From GCA-2862545 sp047609825 (GTDB lineage Bacteria > Myxococcota_A > UBA796 > GCA-2862545), in NCBI GenBank assembly GCA_047609825.1, contig JBLFXJ010000003.1, positions 4,104-68,103 of the forward strand: a DNA stretch of 64,000 nucleotides. The letters are read 5' to 3'. The notes below the pieces were generated by a model, which did no database searches, was not told where the DNA came from, and was given only the letters and a program-made list of their open reading frames with translations. Within the stretch, counting starts at the first letter, position 1. Every line of letters starts with the position of its first letter. Positions 41,793-50,581 of this stretch are shown here, piece by piece. The position numbers were made by a program, and so were the translations under genes.

Positions 41793-42830
41793 GTGCGATC
41801 TACCCCTCCGCAACCCGAGCCCGAGCCCTGGGCCGACCCACTCGAAGCCCCACCGGCCCCCGAGAGGAGTTCCACGCATTCATCCGCCGCTACGGCGAAC
41901 GCGACACCGACCGGATCGTCCCGGATCTCCCCGCCCGCCGCCGCGGTGGACAGCGCGCGCGGATCGGATGGGCACGCCCCATCTCCACGTGAGAGCCAGG
42001 TGCCGGCGTCGCCGATCGCCCTCCCTCCCCCCGGTGGAGGCGAGCCCCGTCCGGCATCGCACGAGAACCCCGACGTGACAGCCGCTGACCAGGCCCCCGC
42101 AGATGCGGCAGGTTCGTCAGAGCCCCCGTCCGCTGCCGCCGAGCCCCCACCCCAGGCCGTCCAGCCCGCCGAGGAGCCTTCAGGTTCGGAGCCCGAAGCG
42201 GTCCCTCCGCCAGCGAAGCCCAAGCCAAAGCCGAAGCGGGCCGCGCCGGTGTACCTGTCCGCACGTCAGATGGGCGTCACATCCCGCTCGCACCGTAAGG
42301 GAGCGCCACCCAAGCGCCGCCGTCAGGCCCCGACCAATGCGCCCCTCCTCGAGCTGGACCCCCCCCGCAGGTCTCGCCGGGGCGTGATGCTCGTGGCGGT
42401 ATGGGTCATCGCGCTGCTCAGCGCCATCGGGGTCGCGGCCGCCGCCATCGCGGGCCTGGGAGCTGCATCCTGGCTCACCAGGGGCTCACTCCAGGGTCCG
42501 CCACCGATCCCTGTGGAGGCGCCGGTCCAAGAGACCCCGCACGTGCCCGTCCGCGATCCGCTGGGAGAGGCCCACAACGCGCCCGATCCGTCCCCGATGG
42601 ATGAGCTGGAGGCCGACGCCGCCCCCTCGGCCGGCCTGGTCGACGCCCGCCCACGGCCACGCCCAGCCCCCTCGCCCGCGCCGGGGCCCGCCCCCGAGCA
42701 AGGGAGCACCGTGGGGCAAGACAATCCATGGGATGTGCCCGCCGACACCCCGGCCCTGGACACGCCCCCCACACCGACCGACGCGGCGGCCCCCGACCCA
42801 GAGCCCGCCCGCGGGCGTCGGAAGCGCTGA
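41793..42830 (+). CDS. Pro/Ala-rich single-pass membrane protein
   Basis: A protein of 345 residues. The N-terminal 190 are low-complexity Pro/Ala/Ser/Glu, ending in basic runs (PKPKPKR, KGAPPKRRRQ). One transmembrane helix follows (VMLVAVWVIALLSAIGVAAAAI, near 196-220), then a Pro-rich tail of about 110 residues. The topology suggests a cytoplasmic basic region and an external Pro-rich stalk, the layout of a TonB-like or scaffold protein, but no domain can be named. The start is GTG at 41793. The coding frame has strong GC bias at third positions. Confidence 0.6.
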   Translation: MRSTPPQPEPEPWADPLEAPPAPERSSTHSSAATANATPTGSSRISPPAAAVDSARGSDGHAPSPRESQVPASPIALPPPGGGEPRPASHENPDVTAADQAPADAAGSSEPPSAAAEPPPQAVQPAEEPSGSEPEAVPPPAKPKPKPKRAAPVYLSARQMGVTSRSHRKGAPPKRRRQAPTNAPLLELDPPRRSRRGVMLVAVWVIALLSAIGVAAAAIAGLGAASWLTRGSLQGPPPIPVEAPVQETPHVPVRDPLGEAHNAPDPSPMDELEADAAPSAGLVDARPRPRPAPSPAPGPAPEQGSTVGQDNPWDVPADTPALDTPPTPTDAAAPDPEPARGRRKR

Positions 42831-42888
42831 CCCGAAGCCCAGCTCCGGTACCGCCGAAACGATCCGGCCGCCCCAGAGACCTGATCCG

Positions 42889-43398
42889 ATGCTCTCGCTC
42901 CACGCCGTCCTGCTCACCGCCTCGCTCGCCGCCGATCTTCGCGTCGGCGCGTTCGAAGTGGACGAACCCTGGGGCGCGGTCGAGGATCGGCACGCAGCGG
43001 CGGTCGACGTTGCGCTTCGGAGGGTGCCCATCCTCTTCCGCGCACTGGTGAGACCCCGCCTGACCAGCGCCGTGTGGAGCTGCGATGGCTGGGCCACAGA
43101 GGTGGACGCCCGACAGGTGAGCCTGCAGTGTCGCGGACGCGCCCCGCTGGTCGTGCCGACCGATGGCAGCCCGGTGGACCTGCAGCTCGAGGATGGGCGG
43201 ACCGTGGAGTTCCGCGCGCTCGCCACGGCCAACACCCTCGAGCTGAACGCCGTTGGGCGCCACGGGGCCCAGCACAGCTTGTGGCGGGTGGACGGCAACG
43301 ACCACCTCGTGGTGGAGCGCACCATCCAGAGCCGGTGGCTGCCTGATGATGTCACCTGGGCCGTACGATACCGCCGCGTGCCGACGGCGACGCCGTGA
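42889..43398 (+). CDS. Exported protein of unknown function
   Basis: A protein of 169 residues from the ATG at 42889, with a short signal peptide (MLSLHAVLLTASLAA). The frame is open from 42601, but the upstream part overlaps the previous gene and looks non-coding. The mature part is beta-rich with two Cys (VWSCDGWA, VSLQCRG) spaced for a disulfide. I do not recognise it. It lies between the Pro-rich membrane protein (58 bases) and the TPR gene (40 bases), in the same direction. Confidence 0.65.
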   Translation: MLSLHAVLLTASLAADLRVGAFEVDEPWGAVEDRHAAAVDVALRRVPILFRALVRPRLTSAVWSCDGWATEVDARQVSLQCRGRAPLVVPTDGSPVDLQLEDGRTVEFRALATANTLELNAVGRHGAQHSLWRVDGNDHLVVERTIQSRWLPDDVTWAVRYRRVPTATP

Positions 43399-43438
43399 GC
43401 GGCGGAGACCGACACCTCTGCTCCGAGGACGTGACCCC

Positions 43439-46400
43439 ATGAACTGGCGTGCTGCGTGGTCCCATGCCCGTGTGGCCCGGCGAGCTGGCGACCACGAGGC
43501 GGCCGCACGCGCGTTCGCGGCGGCCCTGGACGGCCTCACGGGGAACGCGGAGCCGACGGCGGTGGCCGAGCTCTCCCTCGAGTACGCAGTGCTGCTCTCG
43601 GAGCGGGCGCACCCCGATGCGCGCTCGCGACTCGAGCGCGCCATCGAGCGCGCCGAGGCGATCCTCGGACCGGAGCACGCCGCCCTCACCTCCGCTCTAC
43701 TGGCGCTGGGTGTCGAACACGCAACCGACGACGACCCCGCGCAGGCCAGGGCCTTGCTCCAGCGGGCCATCGCAGTGGCCGACAACTCCGTTGCCCGACG
43801 CAGAGCGCTCGACACCTATGCGAACTTTGCCTGGCGTCAGAGCGACTTGACGGAGGCCGCAGGAGCACTGCGCCAGAGCGCGCGCATCGCGACCAGGACG
43901 GACGCGCGCGCGGCCATCGAGTCGTACCGACGCGCCGCCGTGGTGTACGTGCACGCGGGCATGCTCGGCGACGCGATCCAGGCGCTGCAGGAGGCACGTC
44001 GGAGCGCGGCCTCAGCGTCCGAGGATGCAGCCCTGCTGCTCGAGCAGGCCGAGGTGCTCGACCGCGCCGGGCGCGTGGTGGAGTCGATGCACTGCCTGCA
44101 GGAGGCGGCCGCCCGACTCGAAGCGGCCGACCAGCTCGACGAGACCCTGGCGATCACCCTGGAAGATCTCGCCGAGCGGCTGGCCAGGCTGGGCCGACAC
44201 GACGAGGTGCACGGTGTGGCCACCCGGGCGCTGCAGGTGCGCCTCGCGCTGTTCCCCGACACGCCAGCACAGCTGGCCCCGACCCATCTCGCCTACGCCC
44301 GATGCCTCATGCTGCGCGGCGACACGGCGGGCTCCCAAGGCGAGCTGGCCTGGGCCATGGCCCGGATCGACGGCGACGAGTCGCCGCGCTGGCTCACCCT
44401 CGGTGATGCTGCCGAGAGCCTGGCGACCACCATCGACCCCACCAAGGCCCGGCACGCCCTGCGCACGCTCACCTGGCTGCTCGAGCGCAGCGACGACCCG
44501 GCGGGCAGGACGCAGGTGCGGGACCGGCTGCACGCGTCGCTGAACACCGCCTTGCCGGGTTGGGTCGCCGGAGGCCTGGGCGCGGTGGTGGCGGCTGGCG
44601 AGACCAGCGATCGGTGGGAGGAGGTGGCGGTCCAGCTGCTCACCCTCCTCCGCGCCGCGCGTCCATACTCCCGGTTCCTGAACACCTTCGGCTCGTCACT
44701 CCACGCCCTCCCCGTGTCCGCGCGGCAGCACGCCGCCCGCCGCCTCCCGAAGGCGTTTGCGGCGTACGACGCGCTGGATCCGTGCTGTGTTGGACTCACC
44801 ACCTTGCTCACCGCGGATCCATCGAGCCTGGACCGCGCCCACGCCAGCCAACTCCGACAGATCCTCACCGACTCCATCGTCCGCCACCCCTCGCTGCCGC
44901 CCCTCCGCGACCTGCTCAGCACCGTTGACGACCCCGACGTGGTGATCCTCCATCCTTCCCTGGAGCGCGGTTTCCAGGTGCGCATGACACGCGTGCTGCA
45001 TGTGCAGCAGCTGCTGGTGCTGCTCGCCGATGCGCTGTGCGGCCCGCGGGTGGCGGATCTGCCCGGCGAGCGACCACCCGACGAAGATGTGGGGCGCGCA
45101 TCCGGCACCGAGCCCGTGCCACCCAGCGCGACCGTGGCGCCCGTCTGGCGGGCGTTCTCATGGTCAGCCCTCACGTTCGAGGGATTCCTCGACGAGCGGC
45201 ATTCGCTGGACGCCGACACCCGAATCCACACGATGCCGAAGCTGTCCGGACGGCGAGTGATCTTGTTGCACGAAGGTGGAGCGCGTAGTTGGGTGGAGCA
45301 GCTCGCCGTGCCGCGGATCGCCGCCTCGGTGGAGCGGGTGCACGCGCTCCATGGCGAGGAGGTGTCCAGGTGGCTCTCTCGGGTACGAGATGCGCGCAAG
45401 ACCCAGGACTTCGCCATCGTAGAGGGGCACAGACTCACCGCGGAGGCGCTGGGACGCGGCCAGATCGGTGACCCCGAGGGCCAGCACCAGCTGCTGGCCC
45501 AGGCCCTCAACCTGCACAAGCGGCTCGTTCACCGCCTCGACGCCACCAGCCTCCCCATCATCGAAGCGCTGGCCGAGGTGAGCCTCGAGCTCGGGGACGC
45601 GCCGGCCGCGGTGGCGCTGCGCACCCAGGCGTTCGATCTCGTCGGGCGGCTGCACGGGCCGACCAGCCCGGAGGCCGTGCGGGCACAAGTGGCTTGGGCC
45701 GACGCCGCGATCGCCACCGGCGAGGCCCAGCGCGCGCACCGGGTGTTGCAGAACACCATGCGGCTCGCGATGGCGCACCCCGGCCCTGAGCACATCGCGT
45801 TGATCGACACCCACGGCGGCTCAGCGCGGGTGTGTCGCGCGCTCGGCCGGTTCGAGGAGGGCATCACGCACCAGGAGCAGGCCGCCAGCCTCGTGGGGGC
45901 GACGGGAGATGCCGAGCGACACGGCGCAGAGATGGCGGCGCTCGCCCGGATGCAGGCGGCAGGCGGGCGCATCGTAGAGGCGGCGTCCAGCGCGCTGTTC
46001 GCGCTGGGGGCCTACCGAGGGGCGTATGGGGAGTGGCACCCGCTGGTGGCCGATGCCTACGACCTGGTGGCCGAGCGACTCGAGGCGGCTGAAGACACGG
46101 AGCAGGCGCTCGAAGCGCGCATCCGGGCGCGGAGCATCCGCAGCGCCGACGTGTATGACGCGAACGAAGCGGGCGTGCGGGCGCTGGCCGAGCGCGTCCG
46201 GCGCCTCCTGCTCACCGACCGACCCGAGGCCGCCGCCGACCTCGGCCTGCACGGCCTGCCCGCCATGGTGTCCGTGCACGGCTCGAATGGACCGCCTACC
46301 CGGGCCTTGCGCGAGCTGGTGCTGCGCGGACTGCACGCGGTCGAGCGCACCGATGACGCGGTCGCAGTTGCCAAAGAGGCCGTGCAGGCCGCCGAGGACC

Positions 46401-46723
46401 ACGACGACCTCGCGGTGCTCGGCGAGGCGCTGTGCAACCTCGGCGACCTGCTCACGGCGGCTGGCCATCCCCAAGACGCCGTCGCGCCGTTGGTTCGCGC
46501 GGTAGAGGCGGCGGGCCAGGCGGGCGCCGATCCCATCCAAGCCGCAGCGAATCTCCGCCTGGGCACGTGCTACGCCTCCCTCGACCGGTTCGCCGAGGCC
46601 GAGGCCGTGCTGCGACACGCGCTGGACTGGCAGATGGTAAGCGGCGCCGACGAGGAGCTCACCGAGTGGACACAGGACCAGATCGACGCCGTACGGGATC
46701 AGCGGGCGCGCAGGGAGGCTTGA
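43439..46723 (+). CDS. Large tetratricopeptide-repeat protein
   Basis: A protein of 1,094 residues from the ATG at 43439; the frame is open from 43253 but overlaps the previous gene. It has two blocks of helical repeats, about 1-340 and 690-1090, with TPR pattern (A-x-x-x-x-A-L-x-x-x-x-x-A-x-x-L-G-x, e.g. ALCNLGDLLTAAGHPQDAVAPL, shown here as two overlapping parts ALCNLGDLL and GHPQDAVAPL). The middle 350 residues are less repetitive. No signal peptide or transmembrane helix is visible, so it should be a cytoplasmic scaffold. It overlaps elaA by 4 bases (TTGA). Confidence 0.85.
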   Translation: MNWRAAWSHARVARRAGDHEAAARAFAAALDGLTGNAEPTAVAELSLEYAVLLSERAHPDARSRLERAIERAEAILGPEHAALTSALLALGVEHATDDDPAQARALLQRAIAVADNSVARRRALDTYANFAWRQSDLTEAAGALRQSARIATRTDARAAIESYRRAAVVYVHAGMLGDAIQALQEARRSAASASEDAALLLEQAEVLDRAGRVVESMHCLQEAAARLEAADQLDETLAITLEDLAERLARLGRHDEVHGVATRALQVRLALFPDTPAQLAPTHLAYARCLMLRGDTAGSQGELAWAMARIDGDESPRWLTLGDAAESLATTIDPTKARHALRTLTWLLERSDDPAGRTQVRDRLHASLNTALPGWVAGGLGAVVAAGETSDRWEEVAVQLLTLLRAARPYSRFLNTFGSSLHALPVSARQHAARRLPKAFAAYDALDPCCVGLTTLLTADPSSLDRAHASQLRQILTDSIVRHPSLPPLRDLLSTVDDPDVVILHPSLERGFQVRMTRVLHVQQLLVLLADALCGPRVADLPGERPPDEDVGRASGTEPVPPSATVAPVWRAFSWSALTFEGFLDERHSLDADTRIHTMPKLSGRRVILLHEGGARSWVEQLAVPRIAASVERVHALHGEEVSRWLSRVRDARKTQDFAIVEGHRLTAEALGRGQIGDPEGQHQLLAQALNLHKRLVHRLDATSLPIIEALAEVSLELGDAPAAVALRTQAFDLVGRLHGPTSPEAVRAQVAWADAAIATGEAQRAHRVLQNTMRLAMAHPGPEHIALIDTHGGSARVCRALGRFEEGITHQEQAASLVGATGDAERHGAEMAALARMQAAGGRIVEAASSALFALGAYRGAYGEWHPLVADAYDLVAERLEAAEDTEQALEARIRARSIRSADVYDANEAGVRALAERVRRLLLTDRPEAAADLGLHGLPAMVSVHGSNGPPTRALRELVLRGLHAVERTDDAVAVAKEAVQAAEDHDDLAVLGEALCNLGDLLTAAGHPQDAVAPLVRAVEAAGQAGADPIQAAANLRLGTCYASLDRFAEAEAVLRHALDWQMVSGADEELTEWTQDQIDAVRDQRARREA

Positions 46724-47166
46724 CCTGGAGGTGCGTGCCGTTCGACGCGCTCACCACCCGTGAGCTGCACGACGTGCTGCGCCTGCGCGCGGAGGTGTTC
46801 GTGGTGGAGCAGGACTGCGCCTACCAGGACATCGACGGCCGCGATCCGGACTGCCTGCACATCCTGGGGCAGGCCGGGGAGACCCTGATCGCCCACGCCC
46901 GCGTGGTGCCACCCGCGGATCCGACCAGCTCGGTGAGCATCGGCCGCGTTGTCGTCGCCCAGGCCGGCCGCGGCACCGGGGTGGGGCGGGAGCTGATGCG
47001 CGTGGCCATCACCGAGGCCACGGCCCGCTGGCCCGGTACCATCCACGTGTCTGCGCAGGCATACCTGGTGGAATTCTACCGCTCGCTCGGGTTCGAGCAA
47101 GTTGGACCGGGGTACCTCGAGGACGGAATCCCGCACTTGGGAATGGACCGCGCGCCACCGGGGTGA
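46720..47166 (+). CDS. elaA: ElaA-family GNAT acetyltransferase
   Basis: A protein of 148 residues, very close in motif order to E. coli ElaA: LRAEVFVVEQDCAYQDIDG, then RVVVAQAGRGTGVGRELM (acetyl-CoA loop), AQAYLVEFYRSLGF and DGIPHLGM. It transfers an acetyl group from acetyl-CoA to an unknown amine. The start is taken as TTG at 46720, just after AGGGAGG and overlapping the TPR stop, because this restores the N-terminal Trp seen in ElaA; GTG at 46735 is the alternative. Confidence 0.9.
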   Translation: MTWRCVPFDALTTRELHDVLRLRAEVFVVEQDCAYQDIDGRDPDCLHILGQAGETLIAHARVVPPADPTSSVSIGRVVVAQAGRGTGVGRELMRVAITEATARWPGTIHVSAQAYLVEFYRSLGFEQVGPGYLEDGIPHLGMDRAPPG

Positions 47167-47401
47167 TCCCCGAAGCGCAGGGAGCACTACATCCAAAGTC
47201 GAGCATATCCCTGATGTGCCGACCATGACATATGCGCCAGCCCCCACCTTGCAACGCGGCAGCAACACCCGCCTTCTACCTTCAGAACAGACAGCGACGG
47301 CCGTTGTTGCGACGCGCAGACGCCGAACCATCAACCACCCGGCGACCCCACCAACCCGTGTTCGTCTTCGGCCGTTCGCTGTTTCCCCTTTTTGAATGTT
47401 T

Positions 47402-47430
47402 GACGGCCGGCTCCATAGGAGCCGGCCGTC
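47402..47430. terminator. Bidirectional hairpin terminator
   Basis: A perfect 13-bp inverted repeat (arms 47402-47414 and 47418-47430, GACGGCCGGCTCC/GGAGCCGGCCGTC) with a 3-base loop. It sits between convergent elaA and the VWA lipoprotein gene. On the minus strand it is followed by CAAAAAGG, on the plus strand by TCTCG. The rest of the gap (47167-47401) shows no convincing gene. Confidence 0.85.
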
Positions 47431-47455
47431 TCTCGTTCAGGGCCAGGATCGGGCG

Positions 47456-49732
47456 TCAGCCGCAGCTGGCGCGCCCCCCGCGGACCACGCACCGCACGTC
47501 TCCGCCGGTGCTCGGCACATCCACCGCCACCTCCATCGCGACCGCGCCCTCGAGCACCAGCGTGCACGCTCCGGCGACCGCGTCGTCGAACCGGGCGACC
47601 GTGTCACCGCCCGACAGGCGGAGGCGGCTGTGGCTGCGCCCGCAGGCCAGCGCCACGCCCGCAATCGGGGTGTCGCTGTCGACCCGCACCTTGTACGCGA
47701 CGCCCGGGGGAGCCACGGTAGCCAGCGCCACCCCGCACATGCCCTCGGTGAGCCGGTCGACGAAGGCCAGCTCTGCATCGTCGGCCACCTGCCGTGCAGC
47801 GCGCACGTAGGACTCGAGCGGCTCCGCACAGCCATTGCTTCCGAGTGCCCGTGCGAGCAGCACATCCGACCACGCGATGAGCGCCCGCGCCTTGTGCACG
47901 TTGCGGCTGTCGCCGTCGAGCAGCGCACCTACGCTGGTCTTCCACTTCAGGGAGTCGGGCTCACCGGTGGTCGCATCGCGCCAGGCCACATTCACCACGA
48001 TCGGATCCCGCGGGTCGAGGTCGCGAGCGCGAAGGTCCTGCAGGAAGAGCTGCGAGGTGCCCGCGTAGTAGTTGATCGGCATCACGTCTTCGGGATCGGT
48101 GCTGCTCTCCTCCCCATAGAACCGCTCCATGGCCAGGGAGGAGGGAAGCTCCAGCGAGAACCGAACGTCGTGCGCGATGGTCTGCACCAAGCTCGGGAAC
48201 CCAGGTCCGAACACGCGATCCACCACGGCCTCCGAGCCCAGGTAGACGTAGGCGCCCTTGCCCTTCTCAGTGAGCTTGTCGAGCATCGTGTCGTTGAACT
48301 CGCGCCCGACCCCAACCCCGGTCATCCGGATGCCGTTGGACTCGAACTGACGGCCGACCTCGGACACCAGATCCTCGTTGATGTTGCCGGTGTTCAACAT
48401 CGCGTCGGTGAGGAGCATCACCCTGCGGTTTCGCCCGTGCACATCCCTGGCGTCCCGCCCGGAGTGGATCCGCCAGGCCTCGCGCAGGCCCGCGTCGAGG
48501 TTGGTGGAGCTCGTGGGCTGGATCGACGCGATGGTGTCGGCCAGAAGTGCCGGATCGTCGCGCCCGACCACGTAGTTCTCGAGCGGCGTGCACACGCCCG
48601 AGTCGAACAGCACAACGTCGATCCGATCGCCGCGCTCCAGCTGCTCCGTCATGACCTCGAGGCCCCGACGGGTGTACGACATCCGCCCCTCGGCCTCCAT
48701 CGAGCACGACCGGTCGATCACCAAGGAGAGGTCGAGGGCCTGGCGCTCGGGCGTCGCACCCTTCACCGCCAGCGCCAGCGAGAAGGTGTCGTCCTCCAGC
48801 ACCGCTGAGCCCTGGAGCGAGAACGTCTCGCTGGCAGGCACCTCCGCCGTGTCGAAGTTGAAGTAGTTGAGCAGCTCGTGGGGGCGGATGTCGCGCGGCG
48901 ACAGCGACAGGCGGTTCTGCGCTGCGTGGATCACCCGCTGCGCGCTGGCCAGGCTCATCGAGTCGTCATTGGACAGGTACACCGTGGCCCCCCAGTCCAT
49001 AGTCGGCCCTCGATGCTCGGCCATCTGATCGATCTCCTCCTCGTCCAGGTCTTCCACGCCCTTCCGCGGCAGGTTGACCGAGGCATCGGCGAGCGCATCA
49101 TCATCGGGCGCGTCCGTGACGTACCCCATCGCCTCGAGGGCAGCGCCGACCTTGGTCCCGCCTGCATTGCCGAAGTCGCCGCCGACCAGCCCGCCCACCC
49201 CGCTCGAATCGCCGCTCGAGGCTGTCTCGCCGAGTGTCTTGCTGAGGTCCTTGGCCTTCTTGTCGACGCTGCGTCGGGCGGCAAGCTCCGGGGCGACCGG
49301 CGTGGGCTCGGCCTGAGGCATGGGCTCGGCCTCCGGCATCGCCACTGACTTCGACTCGGTGACCGCCGCCGGGGCGGTGGTCGCCGGGGCGCTGGCCACC
49401 GGCGAAAGAGAGGGAGACGGAGGAGGAGGAGGAGACGGGCGTGGCTTGGGGCGAGGGCTGGGGCGGGATGGCGGAGCGGCTCCGCCACCGCGAGGGCCCG
49501 CGACATTCCCCGCGGGGCTCTGGGTGCGGCTACCGACAGTGTTGCGCCCCCGGCCGCCGAAACAGTCGCGCACGATGGGCTCGCCGACCGGCAGCGCCAC
49601 CCGGCGCGGCCGAGCGGGGGCGACAGGAGCCGCCGCAGTCGTGGCCGCCGGCGTCGTCTCGACCGACACCACCGGCGCATCGAGAGCAGCGTCCAAAGGC
49701 TCGCAAGCCAGCAGGGAGAGGAGCAACAGCAT
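47456..49732 (-). CDS. YfbK-like VWA-domain lipoprotein
   Basis: A lipoprotein of 758 residues (lipobox LLAC, Cys10; GGAGG Shine-Dalgarno). A Pro/Ser-rich linker runs to about residue 150. The segment SAQRVIHAAQNRLSLSP, then RPHELLNYFNFD, is the N-terminal flank of YfbK-type VWA proteins. The VWA domain follows at about 335-520, with the metal site VIDRSCSM and later Thr/Asp positions (TSSTNLDAGL, LLTDAMLN). A DUF3520-like C-terminal part includes HKARALIAWSDVL. Such proteins act in the envelope as metal-dependent binding scaffolds. It diverges from the two-component pair. Confidence 0.88.
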   Translation of the reverse strand: MLLLLSLLACEPLDAALDAPVVSVETTPAATTAAAPVAPARPRRVALPVGEPIVRDCFGGRGRNTVGSRTQSPAGNVAGPRGGGAAPPSRPSPRPKPRPSPPPPPSPSLSPVASAPATTAPAAVTESKSVAMPEAEPMPQAEPTPVAPELAARRSVDKKAKDLSKTLGETASSGDSSGVGGLVGGDFGNAGGTKVGAALEAMGYVTDAPDDDALADASVNLPRKGVEDLDEEEIDQMAEHRGPTMDWGATVYLSNDDSMSLASAQRVIHAAQNRLSLSPRDIRPHELLNYFNFDTAEVPASETFSLQGSAVLEDDTFSLALAVKGATPERQALDLSLVIDRSCSMEAEGRMSYTRRGLEVMTEQLERGDRIDVVLFDSGVCTPLENYVVGRDDPALLADTIASIQPTSSTNLDAGLREAWRIHSGRDARDVHGRNRRVMLLTDAMLNTGNINEDLVSEVGRQFESNGIRMTGVGVGREFNDTMLDKLTEKGKGAYVYLGSEAVVDRVFGPGFPSLVQTIAHDVRFSLELPSSLAMERFYGEESSTDPEDVMPINYYAGTSQLFLQDLRARDLDPRDPIVVNVAWRDATTGEPDSLKWKTSVGALLDGDSRNVHKARALIAWSDVLLARALGSNGCAEPLESYVRAARQVADDAELAFVDRLTEGMCGVALATVAPPGVAYKVRVDSDTPIAGVALACGRSHSRLRLSGGDTVARFDDAVAGACTLVLEGAVAMEVAVDVPSTGGDVRCVVRGGRASCG

Positions 49733-49880
49733 GGGACCTCCGTTCGTCTCGCCGGCCGAACGGAAGACGGTGCCCCTGTCTTACACCGTCCTCGCACAGA
49801 AAAGTCGAAGGCTGCCGGACGTCCGCGTCTCGGGGCCCGACAACCCGGCAGCGGACCGCTCGCCGAGGACGCCCCAGCAA

Positions 49881-49893
49881 CCTGTTAGACAGG
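49881..49893. promoter_or_regulatory. Short palindrome before the response-regulator gene
   Basis: CCTGTTAGACAGG is a 5-bp inverted repeat around TAG, ending 4 bases before the ATG and overlapping its Shine-Dalgarno (AGGGGC). It could be an autoregulatory operator or chance; only one clear copy is seen in the 165-base divergent region. Confidence 0.2.
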
Positions 49894-49897
49894 GGCG

Positions 49898-50581
49898 ATG
49901 GCGACGATCCTGATCATCGACGACGACCGCAGCGTCCGCGACATGCTCGCCATGGCGCTGGAAGACGCAGGGCATGATGCGCTCACCGCGCCCGACGGGA
50001 TCGTGGGGGAGCGGCGGGTCGCCGCGCTCGAGCCCGACCTCGTAGTCAGCGACGTGAACATGCCCGGGCTCGACGGGTTCTCGCTGTGCAGGCGGATCCG
50101 CGACAGCGGCAACGCCGTGCCGATCATCCTGCTCACCGCGCGGGATGGTGAGATCGACGAGGCCCTCGGCCTCGAGCTCGGCGCCGACGACTACGTGACC
50201 AAGCCGTTCAGCACGCGGGTGCTGCTCGCACGGATCACCGCCCTGCTCCGCCGTGAACAGGCCCGGGCGAGCCAGGATGCACGGGCGATCGAGGTGGGCA
50301 TGCTCCGCCTCGACAGCGAGCGGATGGAGGCCAGCTGGCGCGGCACCACCTTCCGCACCACCGTGACCGAGTTCCGCTTGCTCCAGGTCCTCGCCGGCCG
50401 CCCTGGCGTGGTGTACAGCCGTGAGCTGCTCCTCGAGCGCATCCGCGGCGACGATTCCGTCGTGGCCGAGCGACTGATCGACACCTACATCCGGCGTCTT
50501 CGGCGATCCATCGAGCGGATCGACGACACCTTCGCCGGGATCGAGACCGTGATCGGCGCCGGGTACCGTTGGCACGGCTGA
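49898..50581 (+). CDS. OmpR/PhoB-family response regulator
   Basis: A protein of 227 residues. The receiver domain is complete: acidic pocket Asp8-Asp10, phospho-acceptor Asp52 (VVSDVNMPG), Thr80 (LLTARDG) and Lys102 (VTKPFS). The C-terminal winged helix follows from about residue 130 (TEFRLLQVLAGRPGVVYSRE, then LIDTYIRRLRRSIE), ending VIGAGYRW as usual. It overlaps the kinase gene by 13 bases, so the two form one operon. Signal and regulon are unknown; the divergent VWA lipoprotein is a plausible target. Confidence 0.96.
   Translation: MATILIIDDDRSVRDMLAMALEDAGHDALTAPDGIVGERRVAALEPDLVVSDVNMPGLDGFSLCRRIRDSGNAVPIILLTARDGEIDEALGLELGADDYVTKPFSTRVLLARITALLRREQARASQDARAIEVGMLRLDSERMEASWRGTTFRTTVTEFRLLQVLAGRPGVVYSRELLLERIRGDDSVVAERLIDTYIRRLRRSIERIDDTFAGIETVIGAGYRWHG

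Noticed and set aside
47232..47455. Small open frames between elaA and the VWA lipoprotein gene
   Set aside because: They cross the 13-bp terminator hairpin and have no Shine-Dalgarno or protein-like composition.
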